Shown here: piece after piece, positions 1 to 7,866 of the stretch
Numbering within the stretch: position 1 is the first letter of the stretch
Layout of the letters: the number at the start of each line of letters is the position of its first letter
From: Anaerolineaceae bacterium UBA2260
GTDB lineage: Bacteria > Chloroflexota > Anaerolineae > Anaerolineales > Anaerolineaceae
Length of the DNA stretch: 64,000 nucleotides
NCBI GenBank assembly: GCA_002347485.1
Contig: DDXM01000037.1
Location: 1-64,000 of the forward strand
Direction: 5' to 3'
The notes under the pieces: generated by a model
What the model was told of the DNA's origin: nothing
Database searches by the model: none
The model's input: only the letters and a program-made list of their open reading frames with translations
Made by a program: the position numbers and the translations under genes

Positions 1-101
1 GGGAACATGGTCAGCACGTGCTGAAAACCGAGCAATAACATCCTGCCAAAGGGCGGGGTATCCTGTGGTAGATAACCCATCACTTTTGAAGTAGTTGCCA
101 T
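1..101 (-). CDS. NCS2-family nucleobase permease, N-terminal part (cut by window edge)
   Basis: Only the first 33 codons are present; the gene continues past the left edge. The peptide starts MATTSKVMGYLPQDTPPFGR and runs into LLLGFQHVLTMFP, which closely resembles the first membrane segment of NCS2 (uracil/xanthine) permeases, where a GLQHVLAMF-type motif is typical. An AAGAAGGA ribosome binding site precedes the ATG. It lies downstream of the Mo-hydroxylase genes on the same strand, after a hairpin, so it may import the substrate of that pathway. Purine versus pyrimidine specificity cannot be read from this fragment. Confidence 0.72.
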   Translation of the reverse strand, partial: MATTSKVMGYLPQDTPPFGRMLLLGFQHVLTMF

Positions 102-284
102 AGGTTTTTTCCTTCTTTCCTTTGATTTGGTTTTTTTCTACGACCTCATACTTATTACCTGGTTTGAGCTCAAAACGGAAATAAATAAATCCTCATGTTT
201 CTCGCTCGCGCCTGAAATACCAAAAGCTCTCTCCGATAAACACCTCCTATTCAGTTTAATTAATTAACAAAGATGAATTGATTT

Positions 285-313
285 AGATACTTAATAATAC
301 AACATTTTGTCAA
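285..313 (-). promoter_or_regulatory. Candidate sigma70-type promoter of the NCS2 permease
   Basis: On the minus strand TTGACA (308-313) is followed after 17 bases by GTATCT (285-290). It lies between the terminator-like hairpin at 322-345 and the permease start at 101, giving a leader of about 175 bases. I looked for a purine riboswitch core in the leader and did not recognise one. The -10 match is only moderate. Confidence 0.45.
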
Positions 314-321
314 GATGCCTA

Positions 322-345
322 GTGGGGAGGATTACTCCTCCCCAC
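322..345. terminator. Hairpin closing the Mo-hydroxylase operon
   Basis: A perfect 9-bp stem, GTGGGGAGG (322-330) with CCTCCCCAC (337-345), and a 6-base loop lies directly after the last stop codon of the minus-strand operon. A T-run follows the stem only on the plus strand, so intrinsic termination of the minus-strand message is plausible but not textbook. Confidence 0.5.
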
Positions 346-353
346 CTTTTTTC

Positions 354-506
354 TTACTTACCCAGGATCAATGCTATGACCAGAACGATCAAGGCGACCG
401 GGACAACGTAGACAAGCATGCGAAATTCAGGAATTTCCATGAATTTTTTGCCTTTGAAGCCATCAGATTCGGTTTCTGTTCCTTTTTTCTCTAACTCTTC
501 TGCCAT
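354..506 (-). CDS. 50-residue single-span membrane peptide overlapping coxG
   Basis: A short frame starting MAEELEKKGTETESDG and ending VLVIALILGK. The first 30 residues are charged and the last 20 form one hydrophobic segment (MLVYVVPVALIVLVIALILG). Its ATG lies inside the 3' end of the SRPBCC gene (16-base overlap), so translation is probably coupled. No family is recognised. CoxG proteins of CO dehydrogenases usually carry their own C-terminal membrane helix, and the CoxG here lacks one. I infer that this peptide may be that anchor encoded separately. The gene is followed at once by a hairpin. Confidence 0.6.
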   Translation of the reverse strand: MAEELEKKGTETESDGFKGKKFMEIPEFRMLVYVVPVALIVLVIALILGK

Positions 507-946
507 CTTTCCTCCAAAATTTTATCTAATTTCTCGAACACAGTTTTGAACATGGATTTCGCGACGCTGTCGATCATCCGCTGCCCAACGCTGGCAAGAG
601 TGCCGCCAATATTTGCCTCACCGGTGTATTTCAGTAAGGTTGTCTGGTCGCCGAGGTCTTCAAACTTGACATAACCGACCCCTTTGACAAAGCCCGCTCC
701 GCCTTTACCCTCAACGATCAGGGTAACGCTTTCAGGGGGAACCACATCCGTGAGGGCAAGGGTTCCTGAAAAATTAGCTGAGACGGGACCAACACGAATC
801 CCCAGCACCGCTTCGTAGTGTGATTCGTCGATCTTGACCATTTTCTGCATCCCGGGCACCGCGGCGCCGAGCGCATCAGGGTCGTTGAACATCTCGAAAA
901 CCACCTCGCGAGGGGCCTTAAACAGATGATCACCTTCAACTTTCAT
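491..946 (-). CDS. coxG: CoxG-like SRPBCC-domain protein
   Basis: The 151-residue protein starts MKVEGDHLFKAPREVVFEMF, the usual opening of the CoxG / carbon monoxide dehydrogenase subunit G family (SRPBCC lipid-binding fold), with the later GGAGFVKGVGYVKF strand. Family members are not part of the enzyme core; they help tether or mature Mo-containing hydroxylases at the membrane. It follows the large subunit gene by about 60 bases on the same strand. The protein ends in a charged helix (EERWQKS) and lacks the hydrophobic C-terminal tail found in longer CoxG proteins. The neighbouring 50-residue membrane peptide overlaps its end and could supply that role. Confidence 0.8.
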   Translation of the reverse strand: MKVEGDHLFKAPREVVFEMFNDPDALGAAVPGMQKMVKIDESHYEAVLGIRVGPVSANFSGTLALTDVVPPESVTLIVEGKGGAGFVKGVGYVKFEDLGDQTTLLKYTGEANIGGTLASVGQRMIDSVAKSMFKTVFEKLDKILEERWQKS

Positions 947-1007
947 AAAAATCCTCCATTTTGTTTTCTTGCCATCCGGTGTAGTGCATAATTTTACACC
1001 TGAATAG

Positions 1008-3362
1008 TTATTTTGCTGCTTTCTTAAGGTATTCGTAGATCTGGCTTGGGCTTAGGTTCGTTTCGAGGATCTCAAATCCTGCAACACCAAACGCGTCTTC
1101 AATCGCTTGCACGATCGCCGGACCGGGCGGTATGGCTCCCGCTTCGCCAACGCCCTTGATTCCCAGCGGATTCACTTTCAACGAACTTTCAGCGTGGTTG
1201 TGGATGATCTCAAGTTTCTCGGGCATATCGGTCGCCAGTGGCATCAGGTAATCCATGAAGGAGGCGGTGAGCAGCTGACCGTTCTCATCATAAACCAGCC
1301 GTTCGTAAAGGGTGTTGCCGATCCCCATCGATATACCGCCCTGGAGTTGTCCCTCAACGACCAGGGGATTGATGACAGTACCGCAGTCATCCACCATCAC
1401 CATGCGTTCAATGGTCGGTTTGTTGGTTTCCTCGTCGATCGAAACGATGACGCCCATCGCACCGGAGCCGGTGGAGCCGTGCGGGGGGCCGTAGTAAGCT
1501 GTGGCTTCAAGGCCGGGTTCCACGCCGGGTTCCACGACGCCGCGCATGGGATTGGCCAACGAGGCAAGCATTCCTAGGGGAATGGATGTTTCGGGTTGAC
1601 CTTTGACACACACGCTGCCTTCACAGAGTTCGATCTCTTCTTCCGGTACCTCGAGCTTCTTGCTTGCGGTGCTGAAGATCTTGGCGCGCACCTTTTGGGC
1701 TGCCAGGTAGGCGGCTGCGCCAACCAGCGCAGCGCCGCGGCTCGCGAAGGTACCCGCGCCCCACGCGAAGAGGTTGGTATCGCCGGTCACCACTCTCACG
1801 TCCTCAATCTTCACATTTAATTGATCTGCGATGATCTGCGCGAATACAGTGTAATGTGCCTGCCCTTGGGTGCTGTATCCGGTTGCCATCGTCACCTTGC
1901 CGCTGGTGCTCACCGTAATTTTGCAGCCTTCATACGGACCAACCGCGGTGCCTTCGGTGAAAGCAACCATACCGATACCCATGCGCTTGCCTTCCGCGCG
2001 CGCTTTGGGCTGGATCTCCTTGCGAAATTTATCGTAATCAATTTCCGCAAGGCACTTCTGGTAGTTGCCCAGGTAATCGCCGCTGTCGAGAATGTTAACA
2101 ACGAAATCCTGGCCGATGACGCCAGTATTAAGCGGTAATTCTTCAGCTTTCAAGAGGTTCTTGAGCCGGATCTCGACCGGGGAGATACCCAGTTCCTTCG
2201 CAGCGAAGTCGAGCATGCGTTCCATGGCAAACACGCCTTCAGAGCGACCAGCGCCGCGCACCGGTGTGACGACCATCTGGTTGGTGAAGACCATGCGGAT
2301 CTCGGAGTAGAAATTGGGTACGCGGTAGTTGCTGATGGTGTGCGTCTGCGTGTTCAGGGGGACGGTCATGCCGTACGAGTCATAGGCGCCGGTGTTGTGA
2401 TAGAACACGTCTTTGAACCCGAGGATGGTGCCGTCTTTCTTCAATACGATCTCGCAGTGATGCACCTGGTCGCGTTCCGAAGTGGTTGCCAGGAAGTTCT
2501 CCCGCCGGTCTTCCATCCACTTGATGGGGCGTTTGAGTTTTAACGAAATCCATGGCAGCAGCACATCATCAGAAAGCGAGGTCATGACTTTAGGGCCGAA
2601 GCCGCCGCCGATGAAGGGGGTGATCACGTGAACCTGGCTTTCGGCCAGGTTTAAGGCACGCGCCACTGAACCCCTGATCGTGAGTGGGGATTGGGTGTTT
2701 GCCCAGATGGTCATTACCTGGTTCTGGTCATCCCAACTGGCGATGAAGCCGCGGTTTTCCATGGCGGCGCCAGCTACGTGCTCGATAAGCATGCGGCGGG
2801 ACACAACCACGTCAGCTTTCTTCTTTGCTTCTTCATAGCTGCCAACTTCCTGTTTGACCAGTGCAGCCATGTTGGAAGGCAGGTCGTCATGGACGAGCAC
2901 CGAGGTATCTTCCCAGGCTTTTTCAAGGTCAACAACAGCTGGCAGGGGGTCCACGTCTATGATAATGTCATCGAAGGCATCTTCAGCAATGTAACGCGAT
3001 TCTGCGATGACCACAGCCAGCACTTCACCGGAATAGCGGATCTTGTCCTTAGCGATAGGCACCAGGGTGCGCGCGTTAAACTGCGATCCGTCGATGGCGG
3101 TGGGAGGGGGAACCAGGAGTGGTCCGGGTTTCCAGAAATCACCGAAATCCTCAGCGGTGTAAATTGCCACAACACCAGGGCGCTTCAGCGCTTCGCTTAC
3201 ATCAATCTTGAGGATGCGCGCGTGTGCGTAATCGCTACGCAGGAAAGCGGCGTGAAGCTGGCCGGGTATTTCAATGTCATCCATGTACTTGACATTACCT
3301 GTCAGCATGTTCTTATCTTCCAGGCGTAAAACCGATTTACCAAAATATTTTCCAGTCGTCAC
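1008..3362 (-). CDS. Molybdenum hydroxylase large (Mo-pterin) subunit, xanthine dehydrogenase/CoxL form II type
   Basis: 784 residues, typical for the molybdopterin-cytosine-dinucleotide subunit of three-gene hydroxylases. It starts with the FGKSVLRLED...LTGNVKYMDD opening, has the Mo-cofactor loop GGGFGPK near residue 250, PVRGAGR near the active site, and GVGEAGAIPPGPA near residue 745, carrying the catalytic glutamate. True (form I) CO dehydrogenases have AYRCSFR with the copper-binding cysteine; here the equivalent is PVRGAGR. CO oxidation is therefore unlikely, and hydroxylation of an aromatic N-heterocycle or aldehyde is more likely. The 2Fe-2S and FAD subunits lie just upstream in the same operon. 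The substrate is not determined. Confidence 0.88.
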   Translation of the reverse strand: MTTGKYFGKSVLRLEDKNMLTGNVKYMDDIEIPGQLHAAFLRSDYAHARILKIDVSEALKRPGVVAIYTAEDFGDFWKPGPLLVPPPTAIDGSQFNARTLVPIAKDKIRYSGEVLAVVIAESRYIAEDAFDDIIIDVDPLPAVVDLEKAWEDTSVLVHDDLPSNMAALVKQEVGSYEEAKKKADVVVSRRMLIEHVAGAAMENRGFIASWDDQNQVMTIWANTQSPLTIRGSVARALNLAESQVHVITPFIGGGFGPKVMTSLSDDVLLPWISLKLKRPIKWMEDRRENFLATTSERDQVHHCEIVLKKDGTILGFKDVFYHNTGAYDSYGMTVPLNTQTHTISNYRVPNFYSEIRMVFTNQMVVTPVRGAGRSEGVFAMERMLDFAAKELGISPVEIRLKNLLKAEELPLNTGVIGQDFVVNILDSGDYLGNYQKCLAEIDYDKFRKEIQPKARAEGKRMGIGMVAFTEGTAVGPYEGCKITVSTSGKVTMATGYSTQGQAHYTVFAQIIADQLNVKIEDVRVVTGDTNLFAWGAGTFASRGAALVGAAAYLAAQKVRAKIFSTASKKLEVPEEEIELCEGSVCVKGQPETSIPLGMLASLANPMRGVVEPGVEPGLEATAYYGPPHGSTGSGAMGVIVSIDEETNKPTIERMVMVDDCGTVINPLVVEGQLQGGISMGIGNTLYERLVYDENGQLLTASFMDYLMPLATDMPEKLEIIHNHAESSLKVNPLGIKGVGEAGAIPPGPAIVQAIEDAFGVAGFEILETNLSPSQIYEYLKKAAK

Positions 3363-3376
3363 AGTTTCACCTCGCT

Positions 3377-3862
3377 CTACTTTTTCTGAGAAAGCTTCTC
3401 GGCCGCATCCTGCACGGCTTCGACGATTTTCTCATAACCTGTGCACCGGCAGATGTTGCCATCAATGGCTTCACGGATCTCTTCTCTGGAGGGGTTTGGG
3501 TGCTCCTCGAGGTAAGGTACGAGGGTCATCAGGAACCCGGGCGTGCAGAAACCGCACTGCAGGGCATGTTTTTCATGGAATGACTGTTGCAGGGGATGCA
3601 GGTTTTCCGGTGTGCCGAGAGACTCGACAGTGCGGATGTCATGACCGTTGGCCTGCACTGCGAAGATCAGGCAGCTACGTATAGGCTCGCCATCAAAAAT
3701 GATGGTGCATGCGCCGCAGATGCCGTGTTCGCAGCCTACGTGAGTGCCCAGGAGGCCGAGATCGTGGCGCAGGAAATCACTCAACAACAGGCGGGCTTCC
3801 ACCTCGCGGTGATATTCCTCGCCGTTCACAGTAACAGTAATGGGAAAGAGTTTTTCGCTCAT
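3377..3862 (-). CDS. Molybdenum hydroxylase small subunit, two [2Fe-2S] clusters
   Basis: 161 residues starting MSEKLFPITVTVNGEEY; the frame is open further upstream, but AGGAGG six bases before this ATG sets the start. The plant-type ferredoxin motif CEHGICGAC plus a later Cys lies near residues 44-64. The second cluster is bound by CGFC and CRC in the helical C-terminal domain (CGFCTPGFLMT, ICRCTGYEKI). The protein passes electrons from the Mo centre to FAD. It sits between the Mo and FAD subunit genes with gaps of about 10 to 14 bases, so all three are one operon. Confidence 0.92.
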   Translation of the reverse strand: MSEKLFPITVTVNGEEYHREVEARLLLSDFLRHDLGLLGTHVGCEHGICGACTIIFDGEPIRSCLIFAVQANGHDIRTVESLGTPENLHPLQQSFHEKHALQCGFCTPGFLMTLVPYLEEHPNPSREEIREAIDGNICRCTGYEKIVEAVQDAAEKLSQKK

Positions 3863-3872
3863 CATATCCTCC

Positions 3873-4745
3873 TTATTTCGCGCGTTCGAAAGCTTCAGTG
3901 AGTGAACGCACGGCAAGTACGCGCGTGATGCTGCGGCGGTAATCGGCGGTGGCGTGCAGGTCAGTGGCGGGGTCGATCTCTTCAGAGGTAACCACTTCGG
4001 CGACCTCTGCGATGACTTCGCGGGTTGGCGTGTTGCCGATGAGGATCTCGCCGGCTTTCTGCGAGAGGATGGGCACTTCTCCCACACTCATTAAAACCAT
4101 CCGCACGTCCTTGCATTTGTCGTTTTCGTCGAGGGTAACGATCGACGCGACCGCGGATTGCGCGTAACCACCACTCTGGCGGGAAACCTGCACATACTTG
4201 TAACCTGTGCGTGCCGGCCATGCGTTGAGCACGAGTTCCGCAAGCATCTCATCCGGCTCGATGACAGTCATGAACGGACCGATGATGAGGTCCTGTCCAT
4301 CCACCCAGCGTTCTTCGCCCTTGCGGCGGATGAGGGCTTTCATGTTCATCAGCACCGCGATGCTGGGTAGTTGACCAGCGGGGTCAGCATGCGCGATGGC
4401 GCCGCCAAAAGTGCCGCGGCGGCGGATTTGCGGGTGAGCGATGTATTTGGCGACCTCGACCAGCAATGGGAAACGTTTTGCCACTTCCGCATTGTTCTCC
4501 ACGGTGAAGACGCGCGTCATGGTGCCAATCGCCAGTCCGCCGTCCTCGGTGGGTTTGATATAGGAAAGTTCTGGGACGTTATTAAGGTCCACCAGCGCGG
4601 TCGGGCGGGCCATGCGGAAGTTCATTGCCGCGACCAAACTTTGACCGCCAGCCAGGACTTTGCCGTCATAACCGAGTTCCGCCAGTTTATCCAGCGCTTC
4701 ATCGAGGCTGGATGGTGCATAGTAATCAAATTTTGCTGGCTTCAT
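3873..4745 (-). CDS. Molybdenum hydroxylase medium (FAD) subunit, CoxM/CutM type
   Basis: 290 residues starting MKPAKFDYYAPSSLDEAL. FAD-binding motifs are AGGQSLVAAM near residue 32 and RRRGTFGGAIAHADPAG near residue 110, as in the VAO-fold FAD subunits of CO dehydrogenase and xanthine dehydrogenase, with the CO_deh_flav_C-type C-terminal domain after about residue 175. A strong AGGAGGTTGTAGTAAATG start is visible. It is the first gene of the FAD, Fe-S, Mo, coxG, small-peptide unit. The 140 bases upstream contain the terminator of the cyclase operon, so it probably has its own promoter or depends on read-through. Confidence 0.92.
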   Translation of the reverse strand: MKPAKFDYYAPSSLDEALDKLAELGYDGKVLAGGQSLVAAMNFRMARPTALVDLNNVPELSYIKPTEDGGLAIGTMTRVFTVENNAEVAKRFPLLVEVAKYIAHPQIRRRGTFGGAIAHADPAGQLPSIAVLMNMKALIRRKGEERWVDGQDLIIGPFMTVIEPDEMLAELVLNAWPARTGYKYVQVSRQSGGYAQSAVASIVTLDENDKCKDVRMVLMSVGEVPILSQKAGEILIGNTPTREVIAEVAEVVTSEEIDPATDLHATADYRRSITRVLAVRSLTEAFERAK

Positions 4746-4836
4746 TTACTACAACCTCCTGTTCATTTTGGGGGTTCAAAAACCTGGGGCTTCATTGAGC
4801 AAACCGTGCAGGAAAATGACCAAAAATAGATGATAC

Positions 4837-4868
4837 AAAAACCTTCAGGGGAAAATCTCCCCTGAAGG
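4837..4868 (-). terminator. Strong intrinsic terminator after the cyclase gene
   Basis: On the minus strand CCTTCAGGGGA pairs with TCCCCTGAAGG (11 bp, 4842-4852 with 4858-4868, loop of 5) and is followed by TTTTT (4837-4841). It lies 17 bases after the cyclase stop codon and splits the island into two transcription units. Confidence 0.85.
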
Positions 4869-4885
4869 CGTGAACTTGAAATGTC

Positions 4886-6553
4886 TTACTCCTTGAAGGC
4901 AACGAAACGGCCCCACATGGATTCAGCTTCCATGGCTTTCTGCAGGTAGCAGCCGATGTAGTAGCGGCCGCTCTTCGCCGTGGCGAGATCGCCCGCCAGG
5001 TTCTCGGCATGCACGATCTTGTGTGGGAAGAGGTTGAGGTGCATATCCTGGTAGAAGTCCTTCAGCGGATAGAGTTGGTCCCAGTCCTTGCCAAATTCCT
5101 TGATCAACTTGGCGTTGGCTTCAGCAAAGGTCTTGGGGTGCCAGATGCGCATGATTGTGTTCATGGGGTGGTCAGCGGAAACGGCGTCCACGCCGATCCA
5201 CTTGATCTTCATCTTGATCGCCCAGGCGGAGAAATCAGGTGAGGGACCCGGGTGTTTGACCATGTAACGGAACTCGTCGCATTCCTTACTGTTCCATCCA
5301 AATTTGTTCCAACCGGTCTTGATGATGAGAATGTCGCCTTCGCGGACTTCAACCTGGTCCATGATCATCTGCGGGGTGTAAACGCTGGAATCACTGACCA
5401 GCTCGGAGATATCGGCGATCACGCCAGGACCAACCCATTCTTTCAAAGGTACCTGTCCGATGGTGCGCCCGTTGGGGAAGAAGTGTTTTTCCCCATCCAT
5501 GTGCGTGCCAAGATGGATGGAGGCGTTGCAGATGGAACCGTTGCGGCCCATGCCAAAGTACTGACCACCAACACGCTTGGTGTAGGTGACGCTAAGGGGA
5601 ACGTAGTTCAACCACTGCGGAGTCTGCACACTGAACGGCACGGTCATGTCGATCATTTCGGATCGCTTCATTGCGGTAAAGAATTCGTCATCACTCATGC
5701 CTTCTGGGGCGGTCCAGGCGAACACACGGCTCCAGGCGGTCTCAACTTCCATGTAGGGGATCGGCATGATGCAGATCCAGGCGCGCTTGTTCTTGAGCTT
5801 GTCAATCTCACCGACGATGGCTTCGGTCAGCACCAGGTGCTTCTTGGGCATGTCGATGTGGGTCAACTTGTAATATTCACCCTGCGGGAAGGTTTCGTCC
5901 CAGGTCTTACCGGTCTCTGCTATGAGTTTGGCTTCGGCGAGCTTGAAGTGGTCCTCGTGCCAGCGGCGGATGGGGGTGTTCATCGGGTGCTCGGCGGAAC
6001 CGCAGTCCACACCCACGACCTTGAGGTCCATATCCATCGCCCATTTGTAGAAGTCCATCGAAGGACCAGGATGGCGGACGAGGAAACCAAATTCCATGCC
6101 CTCAACACCACCTTGAGCGCTTTCATTCAACACAGCGGGCTGGTCCCAGGAATATTTGTGATATCCGGTGTTGACGATGAGGATGTCACCCTTCTTAACC
6201 TCGACCTTGCTGAGGATCATCTCGGGGGTGTAAATGCTGTAATCGGAAACCAGGTCGGAGATATCGGCAACGACACCCGGGCCGCACAGATCGGTGAGGG
6301 GGATATCGGAAATGGCGCGGCCGCCGGAATGGAAAGCGCGCTCACCAACCAGATGGGTACCCACGGTATTGCTCCAATTGAGGATCTGCCCGTTGGCGCC
6401 CTGCCCGCCGCCGTACGCGCCGGTTACACGCTTGAAGAAGTGCACTTCCAGCGATTTCTCGTGCGGATGCGGGGGAGTGAAGATACTGCAGTCCTGGGTC
6501 AGGTCATACAGCGGAGCTTCATTCAGCATTTTGATAAAATCTTCTCGATTCAT
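4886..6553 (-). CDS. Tandem double-domain cyclase-family hydrolase
   Basis: 555 residues, about twice the length of single-domain cyclase (kynurenine formamidase-like) enzymes. Two homologous halves are visible. Each has a GTH motif, then GPGVVADISDLVSDYSIYTP (first) or GPGVIADISELVSDSSVYTP (second), then a VKKGDILIVNTGYHKY or VREGDILIIKTGWNKF segment. The family metal site is HxGTHxDxPxH. The second half keeps most of it (HLGTHMDGEKHF, about residue 345). In the first half it reads NTVGTHLVGERAF (about residue 62), with the first His, the Asp and the last His lost. The N-terminal half is probably structural or specificity-determining. It is last in the fdrA-allG operon, so hydrolysis of a cyclic amide or ureide is a fair inference; the substrate is unknown. 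Confidence 0.8.
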   Translation of the reverse strand: MNREDFIKMLNEAPLYDLTQDCSIFTPPHPHEKSLEVHFFKRVTGAYGGGQGANGQILNWSNTVGTHLVGERAFHSGGRAISDIPLTDLCGPGVVADISDLVSDYSIYTPEMILSKVEVKKGDILIVNTGYHKYSWDQPAVLNESAQGGVEGMEFGFLVRHPGPSMDFYKWAMDMDLKVVGVDCGSAEHPMNTPIRRWHEDHFKLAEAKLIAETGKTWDETFPQGEYYKLTHIDMPKKHLVLTEAIVGEIDKLKNKRAWICIMPIPYMEVETAWSRVFAWTAPEGMSDDEFFTAMKRSEMIDMTVPFSVQTPQWLNYVPLSVTYTKRVGGQYFGMGRNGSICNASIHLGTHMDGEKHFFPNGRTIGQVPLKEWVGPGVIADISELVSDSSVYTPQMIMDQVEVREGDILIIKTGWNKFGWNSKECDEFRYMVKHPGPSPDFSAWAIKMKIKWIGVDAVSADHPMNTIMRIWHPKTFAEANAKLIKEFGKDWDQLYPLKDFYQDMHLNLFPHKIVHAENLAGDLATAKSGRYYIGCYLQKAMEAESMWGRFVAFKE

Positions 6554-6581
6554 TTTTACTCCTTTTCTAAAGGTTCATAGA

Positions 6582-7829
6582 TTAGTTGTAACCGTACTTA
6601 TCCGCGAAGGCGTAGAGCGCGTCTTCGAAGCATTTCATGGGGGCTGAGACCACGCCCGCGCCAACCTGACCAACACCCGGGTCCTTGTGGGCGACGCCGG
6701 TGTTGACGCGCGGGGTGATCTGTTTTTCGACCACTTTGCGGATATCCACGCCGGTGGGGGTGCCGCGGAAATCGAGGAACGGGATGGTGAACTGCTTGTG
6801 TTCGGCAGTGGTGATTTCGTACATATCGAGGGTGGTATTAATGGCGTCGCGCGGTTCTCCACCGATGAAAGTGACGAGGGCGGGGGCGGTAGCCATTGCA
6901 AAGCCGCCGATACCAGCGGTTTCAGTAATGACGCTGTCGCCAATATCAGGGCAGGCGTCTTTCTCGCTGAAGCCGGGGAAGTACAGCGCTTTGACGATTG
7001 GGGAGGGGGCGGTGAACCACTGGTTGCCCAGGCCGCTCACGCGGATACCCCAGTCGGTACCGTTGCGCGTCATAACGGTGACGACAGTGCTGCCTTCCAC
7101 GTTCTCGCCGGCGGCAGTCATGGTCTTGCAGCCTGCCATTACCGGATTGAGGATGCTGAGGGCGTTCTCACCAAGGAATTTGATGACTTCGGCAGCGGTG
7201 GCGGTGTCTTTGGCGGTTGTTACGATATAGGGCGCCAACTGGGTCGTCCATAAGATGGAAGCGGCGTCAAGACGGTTGTGACCATCATCGCCCATGTGCA
7301 GCGCTTTTGAAAGGATGGCGCGAACGTCGATACCGCCGCTGGCTTCGAGGGCAGCTTTGACGGTGGGACCGAGTACGGCTTCCATCCAGCGCAGTTTTTC
7401 CAATACATCCTCGCTGTAGGCGCCCATGCGCATCACTTTACCGCGGCCTTCGTTAAGGTTGGAAAAGCATTTGATGCCGTGGGTTTGGTTCTCGATCACG
7501 TAAACGAGTTGCGACGGAGAGATCACGCCCGCCATAGGCCCGGTGCACATGTGGTCATGACAGGGGCTGAATTCGATCTTACCGGAGCGCAGGAGTTTGT
7601 CAGCTTCTTCGGGATTTTTGGCTTTACCCTCGAAGAGTAGCGCGCCGATCATGGCGCCTTTGATCGGACCGGACATTCTCTCATAAGTGACCGGGGGACC
7701 GGCGTGCAGGAGCATATTTTCATGCAAGCCCGGGACGACATCCAGTGCCTTGGCCATGGTGGTGGCAACCGGGCGGGCTTCCATAAAGCGTTCCACTACG
7801 TATGCGTTTGCTTTCTCAATATCAACCAT
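6582..7829 (-). CDS. DUF1116 / YlbE (AllG)-like protein
   Basis: 415 residues, the size of E. coli YlbE (renamed AllG). It has the DUF1116 signatures PVTYERMSGPIKGAMIGALL, FSPCHDHMCTGPMAGVISP and NGTDWGIRVSG. In E. coli this protein acts with FdrA (AllF) and YlbF (AllH) as the oxamate carbamoyltransferase of allantoin fermentation; that is knowledge about the family, not something seen here. The gene lies 37 bases after fdrA and 28 before the cyclase gene. No ylbF/AllH homologue or carbamate kinase is in the window, so the complex here may be different or completed elsewhere. Confidence 0.85.
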   Translation of the reverse strand: MVDIEKANAYVVERFMEARPVATTMAKALDVVPGLHENMLLHAGPPVTYERMSGPIKGAMIGALLFEGKAKNPEEADKLLRSGKIEFSPCHDHMCTGPMAGVISPSQLVYVIENQTHGIKCFSNLNEGRGKVMRMGAYSEDVLEKLRWMEAVLGPTVKAALEASGGIDVRAILSKALHMGDDGHNRLDAASILWTTQLAPYIVTTAKDTATAAEVIKFLGENALSILNPVMAGCKTMTAAGENVEGSTVVTVMTRNGTDWGIRVSGLGNQWFTAPSPIVKALYFPGFSEKDACPDIGDSVITETAGIGGFAMATAPALVTFIGGEPRDAINTTLDMYEITTAEHKQFTIPFLDFRGTPTGVDIRKVVEKQITPRVNTGVAHKDPGVGQVGAGVVSAPMKCFEDALYAFADKYGYN

Positions 7830-7866
7830 GTGCTTCCTCCAGGTTATCAGAATAGGGTTATCAGGC

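Noticed and set aside
102..284. Purine or other riboswitch in the permease leader
   Set aside because: No recognisable purine riboswitch core or known consensus; two very short frames there have no proper ribosome binding site.
1008..4745. Aerobic CO dehydrogenase (coxMSL)
   Set aside because: The large subunit lacks the form I AYRCSFR loop; PVRGAGR indicates a general molybdenum hydroxylase.
5252..6580. 442-codon open frame on the plus strand
   Set aside because: It is antisense to the well-supported tandem cyclase gene and its translation has no family features; a coding shadow.
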